Source: G965216695 sp965216695
Lineage (GTDB): Bacteria; Pseudomonadota; Gammaproteobacteria; Pseudomonadales; Azotimanducaceae
DNA: 64,000 bases
Direction: 5' to 3'
Assembly (NCBI GenBank): GCA_965216695.1
Contig: OZ244212.1
Span: forward strand, 3,844,001-3,908,000
Position 1 is the first letter of the stretch. Every line of letters starts with the position of its first letter. The position numbers were made by a program, and so were the translations under genes. The notes under the pieces were generated by a model, which searched no databases, had not been told where the DNA came from, and saw nothing but the letters and a program-made list of their open reading frames with translations. Shown here piece after piece: positions 8,144-17,959 of this stretch.

Positions 8144-10155
8144 GCGTCGGCGAACGTCTGCAGGCATTGCGGGCGGCGGTGCGTCATCACCTGCACCGAT
8201 ATCACGTGCTCGACAGCCCGGAGATCAGCGATCAGGATTTCGATCGGCTGTTCGATGAGTTACTCGCGCTCGAAGCCGAACACCCGGAGCTGGTAACCGA
8301 CGATTCGCCAACGCAGCGCATCGGCGCCAAACCGGCCGATGGCTTCCAACCGGTAAAACACCGTCGGCCGATGCTGTCGCTGGACAAGTGCACTACGCCG
8401 GACGAGTTTTCCGCCTGGGTACGGCGCTGTCGCGAGTTGCTGGACGGTGATGCGTTCGAGATGGTGCTCGAGCCCAAGATCGATGGTGTTGCGGTGTCGT
8501 TGATTTACGAGCGCGGCGTGCTGGTGGGCGCCGCGACGCGGGGTGACGGCCATACCGGCGAAGACATCACGGCCAACGTACGCACGATTGAAAGTGTACC
8601 GCTGCGCCTGGACGTGTCGGATCGCGACGCGCCGATTCCGGAACGTTTCGAAGCGCGCGGTGAGATCTACATCGCGCTCGATGCGTTTGAGCGGTACAAC
8701 GCCAGCGCAGTGGAACGGGGCGAGCGCGAGCTGGTCAACCCGCGCAATGGGGCATCGGGAAGCCTGCGGCAACTGGATCCGCGTGTCACGGCCGGCCGGC
8801 CGTTGACGATGTTTTTCTACAGTCTGGGCTGGGCGGATGGTTGGGCGCCCGAGCGCCATTCCGAGGTGATGGACGCCTTCAAATCCTGGGGGTTGCGGGT
8901 GAACCCCGATATTGCCGTGGTCGAGGACGAGGCAGATGCGCTTGCCTATCTGGACGCGCTGGCCGTGCGTCGGAGCGACCTCGACTACGCAATCGACGGT
9001 GCAGTCGTCAAAGTCAACGACCTGGAACAGCAGCGGGAACTGGGCCAGCTCACTCGCACGCCCCGGTGGGCGCTGGCCTATAAGTACCCGGCCGAGGAAG
9101 CGAGTACGAAAGTACTTGGCGTCGAGTTCCAGGTCGGTCGCACCGGTGCGATTACCCCCGTAGCGCGGCTGCAGCCGGTGTTCGTCGGCGGCGTTACCGT
9201 CAGCAACGCAACGCTGCACAACATGGACGAAGTCGAGCGCCTGGATCTTCGCAAGGGTGACACCGTGATGATTCGACGGGCCGGTGATGTCATTCCGCAA
9301 GTAATCGCGGTGGTGGAAAGCCGCCGGGTTCGTGGTAGCCGCCGGATACGCCTGCCGGAGCGTTGCCCGTCCTGTGATTCGAAGATCGTGAAACCCGAAG
9401 GCGATGCCGTTGCGCGCTGTTCCGCCTCCAACCGCCGGTGTCCTGCCCAGCTGAAGGAGACACTGAAACATTTTGCATCCCGTCGCGCGATGGATATTGA
9501 AGGTCTTGGTGACAAACTGATCGAGCAGTTGATCGATGCGGAACTCGTCGCGCGCGCAGCGGATTTCTTCGACCTGTCGCGCGACGATCTCGGAGCGCTC
9601 GAGCGCATGGGCGACAAGTCGGCGGGCAACCTCGTTGCGGCAATCGCCGCCGCCCGCTCGGTGTCGTTCGAGCGCTTCCTGTACGCGCTCGGTATTCGGG
9701 AGGTTGGAGAAGCCACGGCGGCGACGCTCGCCGGTGCATTCCGGTCGGTGGAAGCCCTGTACACGGCGACGGCCGAAGAGTTGGAAGCGTTGCCCGATAT
9801 CGGGCCGATCGTGGCCCGGCACATTGTCGAATTTTTTGCAGATCCCGAATCCCGTGCCGATGTGGTTGCATTGCTCGACCGCGGTCTCGTGATCGAGTTT
9901 CCTGCCACGGTGGACGCGGCTGCGCTGCGGCTCGCCGGACAGACGTGGGTGTTGACCGGTACGCTCGAATCCATGCCGCGCAGCGAAGCGAAAAGGAGGC
10001 TTACGGCACTTGGCGCGAAGGTTGCCGGATCAGTCTCCCGCAACACGACGACCGTCGTTGCAGGCCCCGGCGCAGGTTCTAAGCTCGACAAGGCGAAGGA
10101 ACTCGGGGTCGAGGTCCTTGACGAGAGCGGGCTACTCGCCGTCCTGGAGGCATGA
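8140..10155 (+). CDS. ligA: NAD-dependent DNA ligase LigA
   Basis: This is a 671-residue ligase of standard length. The adenylation lysine lies in LEPKIDG (Lys about 113). The OB fold follows, then the zinc finger with four cysteines (from CPSCDSK at about 408 to CP at about 430). Next come helix-hairpin-helix repeats (about 445-580) and a C-terminal BRCT domain (about 597-671). It seals nicks in replication and repair using NAD+. The start overlaps zipA and the stop overlaps the next gene, both by ATGA, which indicates one transcript. Confidence 0.98.
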   Translation: MSVGERLQALRAAVRHHLHRYHVLDSPEISDQDFDRLFDELLALEAEHPELVTDDSPTQRIGAKPADGFQPVKHRRPMLSLDKCTTPDEFSAWVRRCRELLDGDAFEMVLEPKIDGVAVSLIYERGVLVGAATRGDGHTGEDITANVRTIESVPLRLDVSDRDAPIPERFEARGEIYIALDAFERYNASAVERGERELVNPRNGASGSLRQLDPRVTAGRPLTMFFYSLGWADGWAPERHSEVMDAFKSWGLRVNPDIAVVEDEADALAYLDALAVRRSDLDYAIDGAVVKVNDLEQQRELGQLTRTPRWALAYKYPAEEASTKVLGVEFQVGRTGAITPVARLQPVFVGGVTVSNATLHNMDEVERLDLRKGDTVMIRRAGDVIPQVIAVVESRRVRGSRRIRLPERCPSCDSKIVKPEGDAVARCSASNRRCPAQLKETLKHFASRRAMDIEGLGDKLIEQLIDAELVARAADFFDLSRDDLGALERMGDKSAGNLVAAIAAARSVSFERFLYALGIREVGEATAATLAGAFRSVEALYTATAEELEALPDIGPIVARHIVEFFADPESRADVVALLDRGLVIEFPATVDAAALRLAGQTWVLTGTLESMPRSEAKRRLTALGAKVAGSVSRNTTTVVAGPGAGSKLDKAKELGVEVLDESGLLAVLEA

Positions 10156-10757
10156 CGGGGCGGCGGGTCACGCACGCCGTCTGCGGCGTCATCGCGGCGC
10201 TGACCCTGGCGGCCTGCGCGTCCTCGCCGCCGCGTGATTCCGCGAGCCTGTGCGCGGTGTTTGCTGAGAAACCCCGCTGGCACCGTGCGGTCGTTCGGGC
10301 GAGTGACCGATGGGACGTACCGGCACCGCTGATCATGGCCTTCCTGTACAAGGAGTCGGCCTACCGGTCGAACGCGCGGCCCGCGCGGGCGAAGGTACTC
10401 GGGTTCATTCCGTGGCGCCGCCCGTCGAGTGCGTTCGGATATGCCCAGGCAACGAACGGCACCTGGCGAACCTATCAGCGCGATCGTGGGCGGCGATTTG
10501 CGCAGCGGGATCGGTTTTCCGATGCCGTGGACTTCGTAGGCTGGTTTCACGATCAGTCGCATCGGCGTTTGGGCCTTGCGAAACGCGACGCCCGTGCGCT
10601 TTATCTCGCGTACTATCTGGGGTGGAGCGGTTACCGTTCCGCGGGTAATCGCGCTGAGGCGCAGCGACTCGCGGACCGGGTTGCAACGTTGTCGGCAACC
10701 TTCACGCGTCAGTTCGCCGGTTGCCGGCGACCGCCCTCCCGACTGCTGCCCTGGTAA
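10152..10757 (+). CDS. Lytic transglycosylase-like (SLT) lipoprotein
   Basis: This is a 201-residue protein with a lipoprotein signal (residues 1-22, lipobox LAAC). Residues 40-185 resemble the lysozyme-like SLT fold: IMAFLYKESAYRSNA carries the likely catalytic Glu68, followed by FGYAQATNGTW and a late AYYLGWSGY segment. Proteins of this type follow ligA in other gammaproteobacteria. The probable role is cleavage of peptidoglycan at the outer membrane, inferred from the fold. It is coupled to ligA by ATGA. Its 3' end overlaps the opposite-strand gene by 49 bases. Confidence 0.75.
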   Translation: MTGRRVTHAVCGVIAALTLAACASSPPRDSASLCAVFAEKPRWHRAVVRASDRWDVPAPLIMAFLYKESAYRSNARPARAKVLGFIPWRRPSSAFGYAQATNGTWRTYQRDRGRRFAQRDRFSDAVDFVGWFHDQSHRRLGLAKRDARALYLAYYLGWSGYRSAGNRAEAQRLADRVATLSATFTRQFAGCRRPPSRLLPW

Positions 10758-11902
10758 GTAACGCGGTAGACCGCGTCTGCTTCGTCGTCTGAGATCAGCA
10801 GGCTGCCGTCCGGCGTAACCAGCACGTCGTTTGGTCTGCCCCAGGCGTCTTCGCCCTGCAACCAGCCGGTAACGAACGGCGAATAGGCCAACGCGCCGTC
10901 TGCGCGCTGTTGCAGCACGGACACGCGGTAGCCGACCTTGCTCGTGCGATTCCACGATCCGTGTTCCGCCACGAACAATGCATCTCGGTATGTGGCGGGA
11001 AATGCGCGCGTTGCGGTCGGAGGCGAATAGAAATCGATCCCAAGCAATGCGGAGTGCGCCTGAACCTCGACTACCGGCTGCTCGAACTGTGCACGAACCT
11101 GTTTGCCGGTGGCGGTCTCACCGAATTCGGGGTCGACGACATCCGTCGCATGGACGTATGGATAGCCGAAATGCCCACCCGCCGATGAGGTCCGGTTGAT
11201 CTCTTCCGGCGGTATGTCGTCGCCAAGCAGGTCGCGGCCGTTATCGGTGAACCACAGCGCTCCGGTCGTTGGATGAATCGCCATGCCGACGGAGTTGCGA
11301 ACGCCATGTGCATAGGGTTCGGCTTCGCCGGTTTCCGGGTTCATGGCCAGAATGCTCGCAAATCGGGGATCGTCGGACTCGCAGATGTTGCACGGCGCCC
11401 CCACTGGCACGAACAGCGTCGCCGGCCGATCGTCGACGGCGGGACCGAAGGTCAGATACTTCCAGCCGTGGTGTCGGACATCCGGCAGATCGTCCGCCAG
11501 AATCTCCGGCGGCTCGGGCGCTCGGCCATCGCGCACTGCGTGGACCGACGTTGCGATGTCCCGATAAACGAGAATCCGGTCCAGCGCGGCCACGTACAGG
11601 GCTCCGTTGCGCAGCGCGACACCGCTCGGCAGCGTGAGATCTTGCGCAATCACGTGCGCAACCGGGGTGTCCAACGTTAGCGCTTCCGGTACGGCATATA
11701 CGTTACCGGCACGAAGACTGCCGATATAGAGAGTACCGTCCGGACCAAGCGCGAGTTGGCGTGCGCCGTCGACCTCCTGCACGAGGACACTGATGCGAAA
11801 GCCGTCCGGGACCCGAAGTTGGCCGATGTCGACGGCGAACGCTGCGGTCGTGCCCATCGTCACGTTCAGCGAGCAGAGTGTCACGAGAATCCAACGTGTC
11901 AT
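10709..11902 (-). CDS. PQQ-dependent sugar (sorbosone/glucose) dehydrogenase-like protein
   Basis: This is a 397-residue protein with a signal peptide (about 1-23, ending TTAAFA). The body has the six-bladed propeller pattern of the soluble glucose/sorbosone dehydrogenase family: LALGPDGTLYIGSL, HGWKYLTFGP, AHGVRNSVGMAIHPTTGALW, FVAEHGSWNR and WGRPNDVLVTPDGSLLISDD. Such periplasmic enzymes oxidise sugars using PQQ, but many homologues have unknown substrates. The start at 11902 was chosen because it gives the signal peptide and has AGGA upstream; a frame continues back to 12034 without such support. The 3' end overlaps the transglycosylase gene tail to tail. Confidence 0.8.
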   Translation of the reverse strand: MTRWILVTLCSLNVTMGTTAAFAVDIGQLRVPDGFRISVLVQEVDGARQLALGPDGTLYIGSLRAGNVYAVPEALTLDTPVAHVIAQDLTLPSGVALRNGALYVAALDRILVYRDIATSVHAVRDGRAPEPPEILADDLPDVRHHGWKYLTFGPAVDDRPATLFVPVGAPCNICESDDPRFASILAMNPETGEAEPYAHGVRNSVGMAIHPTTGALWFTDNGRDLLGDDIPPEEINRTSSAGGHFGYPYVHATDVVDPEFGETATGKQVRAQFEQPVVEVQAHSALLGIDFYSPPTATRAFPATYRDALFVAEHGSWNRTSKVGYRVSVLQQRADGALAYSPFVTGWLQGEDAWGRPNDVLVTPDGSLLISDDEADAVYRVTYQGSSREGGRRQPAN

Positions 11903-12056
11903 GTGCCGTGTCCTGCCATGTCCGTACCCCGGTTGCGCATCCGATATCTGTTCCGATTGTGGTGCGCCTGGCGGGAGCCCGCAACCCGGCAATGGCGCGC
12001 ACAACCACGCGTGTGCGGCGGTGGTTCCGGACAATCGGTGCGGTTAAGCTCCGAGG

Positions 12057-14231
12057 ATGCAGGACCCCGTACCCGACGAAACATCTGCGCCCGACGAACG
12101 GTCCGTGCCGGATGGAAGCGCTGCGCGCAACGACCATGCCGTACTCACCGAAGAGCTGAAGGCTACGATCCAGACCGCGTACCGGGAATGGCTGAGCGCC
12201 AAGGGGTACGGGGCCCGCCGCGGCCAGCGCCAGATGATTGCGGCGGTGGCCCGGACACTTTCGGGCGATGCGCCGCGTATTCTTGCGGTCGAGGCCGGCA
12301 CCGGTACAGGCAAGACCGCCGCGTACTGTCTGGCGGCCATACCGCTTGCCCAAGCGCTCGGCAAAACGGTCGTGATCAGCACCGCCACCGTCGCGCTTCA
12401 GGAACAGGTGGTGTTCAAGGATCTTCCCGATCTGCGAGCGCACACGGGGCTGCCTTTCGATTTTGTGCTTGCGAAAGGCCGTGGTCGGTACGTCTGCCTG
12501 AAACGACTCGATGATCAGTTGCGCCAGGCTGCCGGGGGCGTTACGCCGCCGCTGTTCGAAGACGCAGACGGCGCCGGGGGAGACTTCACGCACCTCTATC
12601 AGCGGATGCTCGATGCATTTGCCGAGAAGCGCTGGGACGGGGAACTCGACAGCTGGTCTGACGCAGACGGGGACGCCCGCGCGCTTGCGGAAGCCTGGCG
12701 CGGGGTAACGACCGATCACCGCGGCTGCAGTAACAACCGCTGTAGTTTCTTTCGCCAGTGCCCGTTCTTCCGCGCGCGGGCGCAGCTGGCCGAGACGTCG
12801 GTCATTGTCGCGAACCATGATCTCGTTCTCGCCGACCTGTCGCTTGGCGGCGGCATCGTACTGCCCGAGCCGGAGGACTGCGTGTATGTGCTGGACGAGG
12901 CGCACCATCTTGCCGGGAAGACGCAGCGGCATTTTTCCGTATCGCTCTATGTGCGCGGGACCGAATCCTGGTGCGACCAGGTACAGTCGGCGGTCGGAAC
13001 GATGACACAGCGTTTCGGCCGGCCGGAAGAACTCGTAAGGGTGGCTGCCAATCTGGGGGAACGCATTGCGCCGATCGGCAATGTGCTGGAACGGCTCGAT
13101 CAGGCGCTGCAGGACGTTGCGTTCACGGAGCGCGATGACGAGCTTGCTACGGCGCGTTTCGCGCACGGGGATGTACCCGGGGAACTGCAGACGCTGTGTG
13201 CAGAGTTGTGTGAGCCGGCGCAGGCTATCGGCCGCGACCTGGAGACCGTGCACGGCATGCTGCGGGAAGTAATCGATGGCACGCGGTCCTGGTCCGCAAC
13301 CGAGGACGCCGAGGACTGGCTGCCGATTGTGGGCCAGTTGCAGAGTCGGCTCGCGGCGTTGCACGGACTGGTCGATGATTATGCGGCCGCGGATGATCGA
13401 GGAGAGGTCGTGCGGGCCCGTTGGGTCAATCGGTATGCCGCCGACTATCAGTTGGTGAGCGCTCCGCTGCGCCCCGGCGCGCTGCTGCACGAGGTGTTGT
13501 GGGATCGATGCTACGCGGCCCTGCTCACGTCCGCGACGCTGACGGCCATGGGCCGTTTCGATCGTTTTCTGGACATGGTGGGGCTCGCGGACGTCGTGAC
13601 CGAACGGATTCCGAGCCCGTTCGATTTCCAACGCATCGCGACGCTCGACGTTCCCGATATGGCCAGCGATCCCCGGGACTTCGACGCGCACTGCGCAGAG
13701 ATTGCGCAGACGCTACCGGACCTCGTACGCGACGATCCCGGCGCGCTGGTGTTGTTTACGTCCTGGCGGCAGAAACGCCGCGTCGTCGACCTGTTGCCTC
13801 GGGCTTTTCTCGATACCGTGCTGCAGCAGGGCGATGACTCGAAACAGGCGCTGCTTGCCGGTCACCGCAAGGCCGTGGACTCGGGTGCGCAGAGCCGCCT
13901 GTTTGGCCTCGCGAGCTTTGCGGAGGGCGTCGACCTGCCCGACGACTACTGCCGCCACGTGGTGCTGTGCAAACTGCCGTTTGCGGTGCCGGACGACCCG
14001 CTCGATCAGGCGATGGCCGAGTGGGTCGAACAACGACACCGCAACGCATTCTTTGAGATCAGCGTCCCCGACGCCGCGCTGCGGCTGGTGCAGGCGTGCG
14101 GGCGACTGATACGCCACGAGAACGACTACGGACGCATTACAATCCTCGATCGGCGCTTGCGAACGGCGCGCTACGCCAGTGCGCTGCTCGACTCGCTGCC
14201 GCCGTACCGGCGCGTATTCAACGGCGCTTGA
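12057..14231 (+). CDS. dinG: ATP-dependent DNA helicase DinG
   Basis: This is a 724-residue superfamily 2, XPD-like helicase. Walker A is EAGTGTGKTAA (about 80-90). Four cysteines of the Fe-S cluster are seen: one in RYVCLK (about 147) and three in GCSNNRCSFFRQC (about 223-234). The DEAH box is VLDEAHH (about 280). Motif VI is QACGRLIRHENDYGR (near 678). DinG unwinds R-loops and D-loops and helps forks pass transcription. E. coli DinG has 716 residues, so the length is normal. The last 14 bases overlap the M16 protease gene on the other strand. Confidence 0.93.
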   Translation: MQDPVPDETSAPDERSVPDGSAARNDHAVLTEELKATIQTAYREWLSAKGYGARRGQRQMIAAVARTLSGDAPRILAVEAGTGTGKTAAYCLAAIPLAQALGKTVVISTATVALQEQVVFKDLPDLRAHTGLPFDFVLAKGRGRYVCLKRLDDQLRQAAGGVTPPLFEDADGAGGDFTHLYQRMLDAFAEKRWDGELDSWSDADGDARALAEAWRGVTTDHRGCSNNRCSFFRQCPFFRARAQLAETSVIVANHDLVLADLSLGGGIVLPEPEDCVYVLDEAHHLAGKTQRHFSVSLYVRGTESWCDQVQSAVGTMTQRFGRPEELVRVAANLGERIAPIGNVLERLDQALQDVAFTERDDELATARFAHGDVPGELQTLCAELCEPAQAIGRDLETVHGMLREVIDGTRSWSATEDAEDWLPIVGQLQSRLAALHGLVDDYAAADDRGEVVRARWVNRYAADYQLVSAPLRPGALLHEVLWDRCYAALLTSATLTAMGRFDRFLDMVGLADVVTERIPSPFDFQRIATLDVPDMASDPRDFDAHCAEIAQTLPDLVRDDPGALVLFTSWRQKRRVVDLLPRAFLDTVLQQGDDSKQALLAGHRKAVDSGAQSRLFGLASFAEGVDLPDDYCRHVVLCKLPFAVPDDPLDQAMAEWVEQRHRNAFFEISVPDAALRLVQACGRLIRHENDYGRITILDRRLRTARYASALLDSLPPYRRVFNGA

Positions 14232-17025
14232 ACGCTTCTACGGTCGTGAACGGTGTGCCTACGGACGGCGCGCTTTCGAATTTGCCCCGGCTGTACACCG
14301 CAATCGCCTCGTCGGCCAGGCGTTTCTCGAGAGACTCGAGAAACGCTCGTGCGTCGGGCTTCGTTACATTGGCGACGGCTTCGGCGAGACGATCCCGGTT
14401 GTCGAATGTTGTGATGCCGAGTTGCAGATTGCGCCACAGCCGGTCGCCACGGTACGCAAGGTTGCGGTCTGCCTCGGTGAGGCGCGTGATGAGCCCCGCC
14501 TTGTGCTGATTGAATTCCGCGTCGCTCATGGCATCGAACCCGGCGACGAAGGTCTCCACGAAGGTAGTGGTTGCAGCGCGAAGGCGCGCCGGGTCTGCAA
14601 CCGGCGACTGAACGATGAACAGCACGCCGGCGTGGTCGCGGTAGGTACGATGCGCCAGCTGTACGACGTAGCCTAGCTGCTGCTCCGTGCGTAAATCGGA
14701 AAAATAGGCCTGGCTCATCAGTTGCGCGGCGAGGGCGCTCCGCGCGCGGGTGTCATAATCCGCCGCTTCGTCCTGCACGAACAACGCCAGCGCTGCGTCG
14801 TCGTGATCGATTGAGAGTTCGATCTGGGCGGCTGCGGTGAAATCCACGGCGCGGTTGCGTTCGATCGGGAAGGTGTCGAGGGTGAAGGTGGTCGCCAACA
14901 GATCCGCGAGGTCGCGCGCGCTGGACGCGGTTTCGTTTCCATGGACCAGTGCTTCAACGTTCACGCGGGCGATACGCGACGTTCGCCAGTCGGCGAGTTC
15001 GGCGAGCGTCAGATCTTCGAGTTCGTCAGCGAGCGTGGCGGCCGGCCATTGTGCGCTGGTAGCCATCTGATTGAGGGCAACCACCGTCTGCAGGTACGGC
15101 CGTTCGTTCGCGAAGTTGCGATACGCTTTCAACTGCGCCTGTTTGAGAACGTCGAACCGCGCCGGGTCGAGGGGTGCCTCCACGATCGCGTCGAGAATTT
15201 CCTTCAGCAGCGTCAATTGGCGGTCGCTGTAACCGCTGACGCTAACGGTCAGGCCGCTCGGGTTACGTGCGAGGCGATAGCTCAATCCCGCGATCAACGC
15301 ATCGTAGGCGTACTCATTCAGGTGATCGGTAATCAGCTCGGCGAACAGATTGGCGCGCGCGATCTCGTCGGGCGTCGTCAAGCCCTGCGGCAGCGCGAGC
15401 AGCAGGAAGAGATTGGTTCGCGGCGTGTCGAAGGAGGTGTCGGTATCGAGCCATAGCGCGAGGCCGTTACGCTCGATCGCGGGTGTCGGCAGTGATGGGT
15501 CGTCGGTCAGCAGAGCCAGATTGTCGGGAACAAACGCATTGCGCCCGGGCAGTGTCAGCGGGTCGACAGTTGCTCCCGCCGTCGCCACGTGTTTTCGTGC
15601 AAGGGCATACTCCACGCCGAACCATGGATCCACCGCATTGGTGGTGACTTCCGGCGCAGCGATTTCAATGAACGCATTGTCCCGTGTCAGGGCGTCGAGA
15701 TAGCCGTTGATCAGCGCTTCGTCAAACTGTGCCATGCGGTACGGGCCTGCCAGCACTTCGTGGGCGGGGTAACGCAGGAACGCCGGCGCAGTCGAGTAAA
15801 CGAACGCGGTGGCACTGCTCGGCTCCTGAAAGCGGAAGTTGAGTTCCGCAATTTGTGCCTGTTCCTGGTAGCGCCACTGCTGCGCGCCCGTATCGCGCAG
15901 CAGATCGAGATAGGCAAACACGTGGTCGGCCACGCGCGGCAGGTTGCGGTAGCCCGCTTCGGTCAATTCGATGCTGACGGTCAGCAGGGATGTTCTGTCG
16001 TCCATCTGGTCGCTGCCTGCACCCAGGGACTCGATCCAGCCGTGCGCTTTCAGACGTTCGTGCAGGCTGCCGTTGCCTTCATGGCCAAGCAGGTTCGCAA
16101 TGTAATGCTCGGGTTTGGCGCGATAGTGCGGGCTGGTGGCGGGTACCGGAAAGTTGAACGTAATCTCACGCACGGTATTGACGGGCTTGTACTCGAGAAC
16201 CGCGGGTAAATCGTCCTTGCGGAACAGGGGTTCGGTGACCGGTGCGGGGCCTATGTCCCGATCTTCGATGCCTTCAAACAGTGGCACGACCCAGGATTCG
16301 AGCTGGTCGAGGCTTTCGTTGCTGAGCACAACCAGCGCCATCTGATCGGCGGAATAGTGTTGTTCAAAAAAGTTCAACAGCTCGCCACGCACGCCTTCAC
16401 CGAGGGTTTCCAGTGACCCGATCGTAAAACGGGAACCCGGATGGGCCGGATTGAGCGCCTGCTTTGCTACGACGTAGCCGCGCCAGCCGTCGTCCTTCGT
16501 CTGCAGCGCGTACTCGGAGTTCACCGCGTTCTTCTCCCTGTCGACATACTCAGGGGAGAACAGCGGATCAATGAAGAATTGCGCGAACCGGTCGAGCCCC
16601 TCGCGGAAGTGGTCGGGCGCGATGTCGAAGAAGTAATTTGTATGGTCGAGCGCGGTGTACGCGTTGGTGGAACCGCCGTGCGCGCTGACGAACTTCTGAT
16701 AGGCGTCCGGTTCAGGATACTTCGCGGTGCCGATGAACAGCATATGTTCGAGAAAGTGGGCCAGGCCCGCGTACGCGGGCGGCTCGTGATAGCTCCCCCG
16801 GAATACGGTCAGCGCGGCGGCGGCTTTGTCTGTGCTGGCATCGTGGGCCAGCAGAACCTTCAGTGAATTGTCGAGCGTAAGCAGGCGGTAGCTGCGACGG
16901 TCGTTGGGGCTTTGGCTCAATACCGGTTGGGCTGCGCGCGCGCTCGGCGCGTTCTTGTCCGGTTCCATCGGCGCGCAGCCTGCAAGAACGCAGAGGGTCA
17001 GCGATAACATCAGTAACTGTTTCAA
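14218..17025 (-). CDS. M16-family zinc peptidase (pitrilysin/insulinase-like) lipoprotein
   Basis: This is a 935-residue protein in the form used here. The inverted zinc motif HFLEH lies at about 90-94, with the downstream GGSTNAYT typical of M16A peptidases. The second half is the inactive partner domain. The start is taken as TTG at 17025, because GGGGA lies just upstream and the reading KQLLMLSLTLCVLAGC is then a perfect lipoprotein signal (lipobox LAGC). The open frame continues to 17190, but that extension carries no signal. It is probably an outer-membrane-anchored protease that degrades peptides in the periplasm. Confidence 0.85.
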   Translation of the reverse strand: MKQLLMLSLTLCVLAGCAPMEPDKNAPSARAAQPVLSQSPNDRRSYRLLTLDNSLKVLLAHDASTDKAAAALTVFRGSYHEPPAYAGLAHFLEHMLFIGTAKYPEPDAYQKFVSAHGGSTNAYTALDHTNYFFDIAPDHFREGLDRFAQFFIDPLFSPEYVDREKNAVNSEYALQTKDDGWRGYVVAKQALNPAHPGSRFTIGSLETLGEGVRGELLNFFEQHYSADQMALVVLSNESLDQLESWVVPLFEGIEDRDIGPAPVTEPLFRKDDLPAVLEYKPVNTVREITFNFPVPATSPHYRAKPEHYIANLLGHEGNGSLHERLKAHGWIESLGAGSDQMDDRTSLLTVSIELTEAGYRNLPRVADHVFAYLDLLRDTGAQQWRYQEQAQIAELNFRFQEPSSATAFVYSTAPAFLRYPAHEVLAGPYRMAQFDEALINGYLDALTRDNAFIEIAAPEVTTNAVDPWFGVEYALARKHVATAGATVDPLTLPGRNAFVPDNLALLTDDPSLPTPAIERNGLALWLDTDTSFDTPRTNLFLLLALPQGLTTPDEIARANLFAELITDHLNEYAYDALIAGLSYRLARNPSGLTVSVSGYSDRQLTLLKEILDAIVEAPLDPARFDVLKQAQLKAYRNFANERPYLQTVVALNQMATSAQWPAATLADELEDLTLAELADWRTSRIARVNVEALVHGNETASSARDLADLLATTFTLDTFPIERNRAVDFTAAAQIELSIDHDDAALALFVQDEAADYDTRARSALAAQLMSQAYFSDLRTEQQLGYVVQLAHRTYRDHAGVLFIVQSPVADPARLRAATTTFVETFVAGFDAMSDAEFNQHKAGLITRLTEADRNLAYRGDRLWRNLQLGITTFDNRDRLAEAVANVTKPDARAFLESLEKRLADEAIAVYSRGKFESAPSVGTPFTTVEAFKRR

Positions 17026-17092
17026 CGATTTCCCCGGTATTGGATCAGATGGTTTTGGGTGGCCGAAAGCGCGCCGTGACTCGTCGCCCATT

Positions 17093-17168
17093 GGGGTGGC
17101 GTGCATCGCGCTTCGCGATTGCGAGCGGCAGTATAGCTGCGCGCTCTCCGGCGCGCGCGTCCACCCTA
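17093..17168. repeat. Compound inverted-repeat element (about 75 bp)
   Basis: Outer arms GGGGTGG (17093-17099) and CCACCCT (17161-17167) flank two inner hairpins: ATCGCG-CTT-CGCGAT (17105-17119) and GCGCGC-TCTCCG-GCGCGC (17139-17156). It lies between the M16 gene and the doxX gene, upstream of the first and downstream of the second. The reverse-strand edge GTAGGGTGG resembles a dispersed repeat seen in many bacterial genomes. It could be a repeated palindromic element and may end doxX transcription. Confidence 0.5.
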
Positions 17169-17202
17169 CACATCTACACCACCCGTGCACTTCACCGACA
17201 CG

Positions 17203-17880
17203 TCACTCGCGGCGCAGTGCCAGGCGCAGATAGTAGTCAAGGCTCAGGTAGCGACCCCCACCTATTACCATCAGCGCGATCAGCATTGCGAAGTACGTGG
17301 CGGCAAATTCGATACCGCTGTTCAATTTTACCAGTGCGCCGCTGCCATTGAGGTAGCGGAAGTTGCCATGTTCGCGAAGGATCGATTTCGCGCGCGCCAG
17401 ACGCTCGGACGCCTCGATGGTTCGTTCGTTGACGTTGTAGCACTTGATGAACCGCACGAGCGGATTCGCTGCTGTTCTTTCGTCAGACCCTGCGATGCAT
17501 ACGGCCGGCGGGTTGGAGGGGGCAATGGCCGGCCAACCATTGTCGAGGTGAACCGACCATCCCGCTACGAACATCGTCATCGCGAGCGGAATGGCGACGA
17601 GGCGCACCCCGAGTCCAAGCAGCAGTGCAATGCCGCCGAGAAACTCAGTCCAGGACGCCAGAAACCAGGAGACGTCAGTCGGCAGGACATTGAACGGGAA
17701 GGGGAAGGCGTCTTTTTGAAATTCGAACCAGTTGTCGCCGGTGATCTTTTCCCAGCCGGCCGCGATCAGTACGGGGCCCAGAATCAATCGAAGCAGCAGG
17801 GAAGCCAGTCCGTCGAAATGGGACAGGAACCGGACGAGCGCGTCGTACCAGCGCGTTGCGGTGTTTGCTATTGTTGTCAT
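17203..17880 (-). CDS. DoxX-family membrane protein
   Basis: This is a 225-residue protein with four predicted membrane helices (about 25-45, 70-95, 95-115 and 195-215 in this numbering). The DoxX pattern is clear: LLLRLILGPVLIAAGWEKI at the N-terminus and WFLASWTEFLGGIALLLGLG in the middle. A soluble loop of about 65 residues between the third and fourth helix is longer than in most family members. DoxX proteins are linked to redox and stress functions, but the reaction is not established. The ATG at 17880 has GAGGA upstream. Confidence 0.8.
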   Translation of the reverse strand: MTTIANTATRWYDALVRFLSHFDGLASLLLRLILGPVLIAAGWEKITGDNWFEFQKDAFPFPFNVLPTDVSWFLASWTEFLGGIALLLGLGVRLVAIPLAMTMFVAGWSVHLDNGWPAIAPSNPPAVCIAGSDERTAANPLVRFIKCYNVNERTIEASERLARAKSILREHGNFRYLNGSGALVKLNSGIEFAATYFAMLIALMVIGGGRYLSLDYYLRLALRRE

Positions 17881-17959
17881 GGTCGTTTCCTCGCGTAGCA
17901 CGGGCTTAGACTCCGCAAGTGATTATGGTTCCCGATCACCGGGCCACGTAGAACGCATC

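Noticed and set aside
8260..10955. Long minus-strand frames (520 and 625 codons) under ligA
   Set aside because: They lie antisense to ligA, which has all catalytic motifs, and show no family pattern.
11703..13691. Long minus-strand frame (662 codons) under dinG
   Set aside because: Antisense shadow; DinG has intact Walker, Fe-S and DEAH motifs on the other strand.
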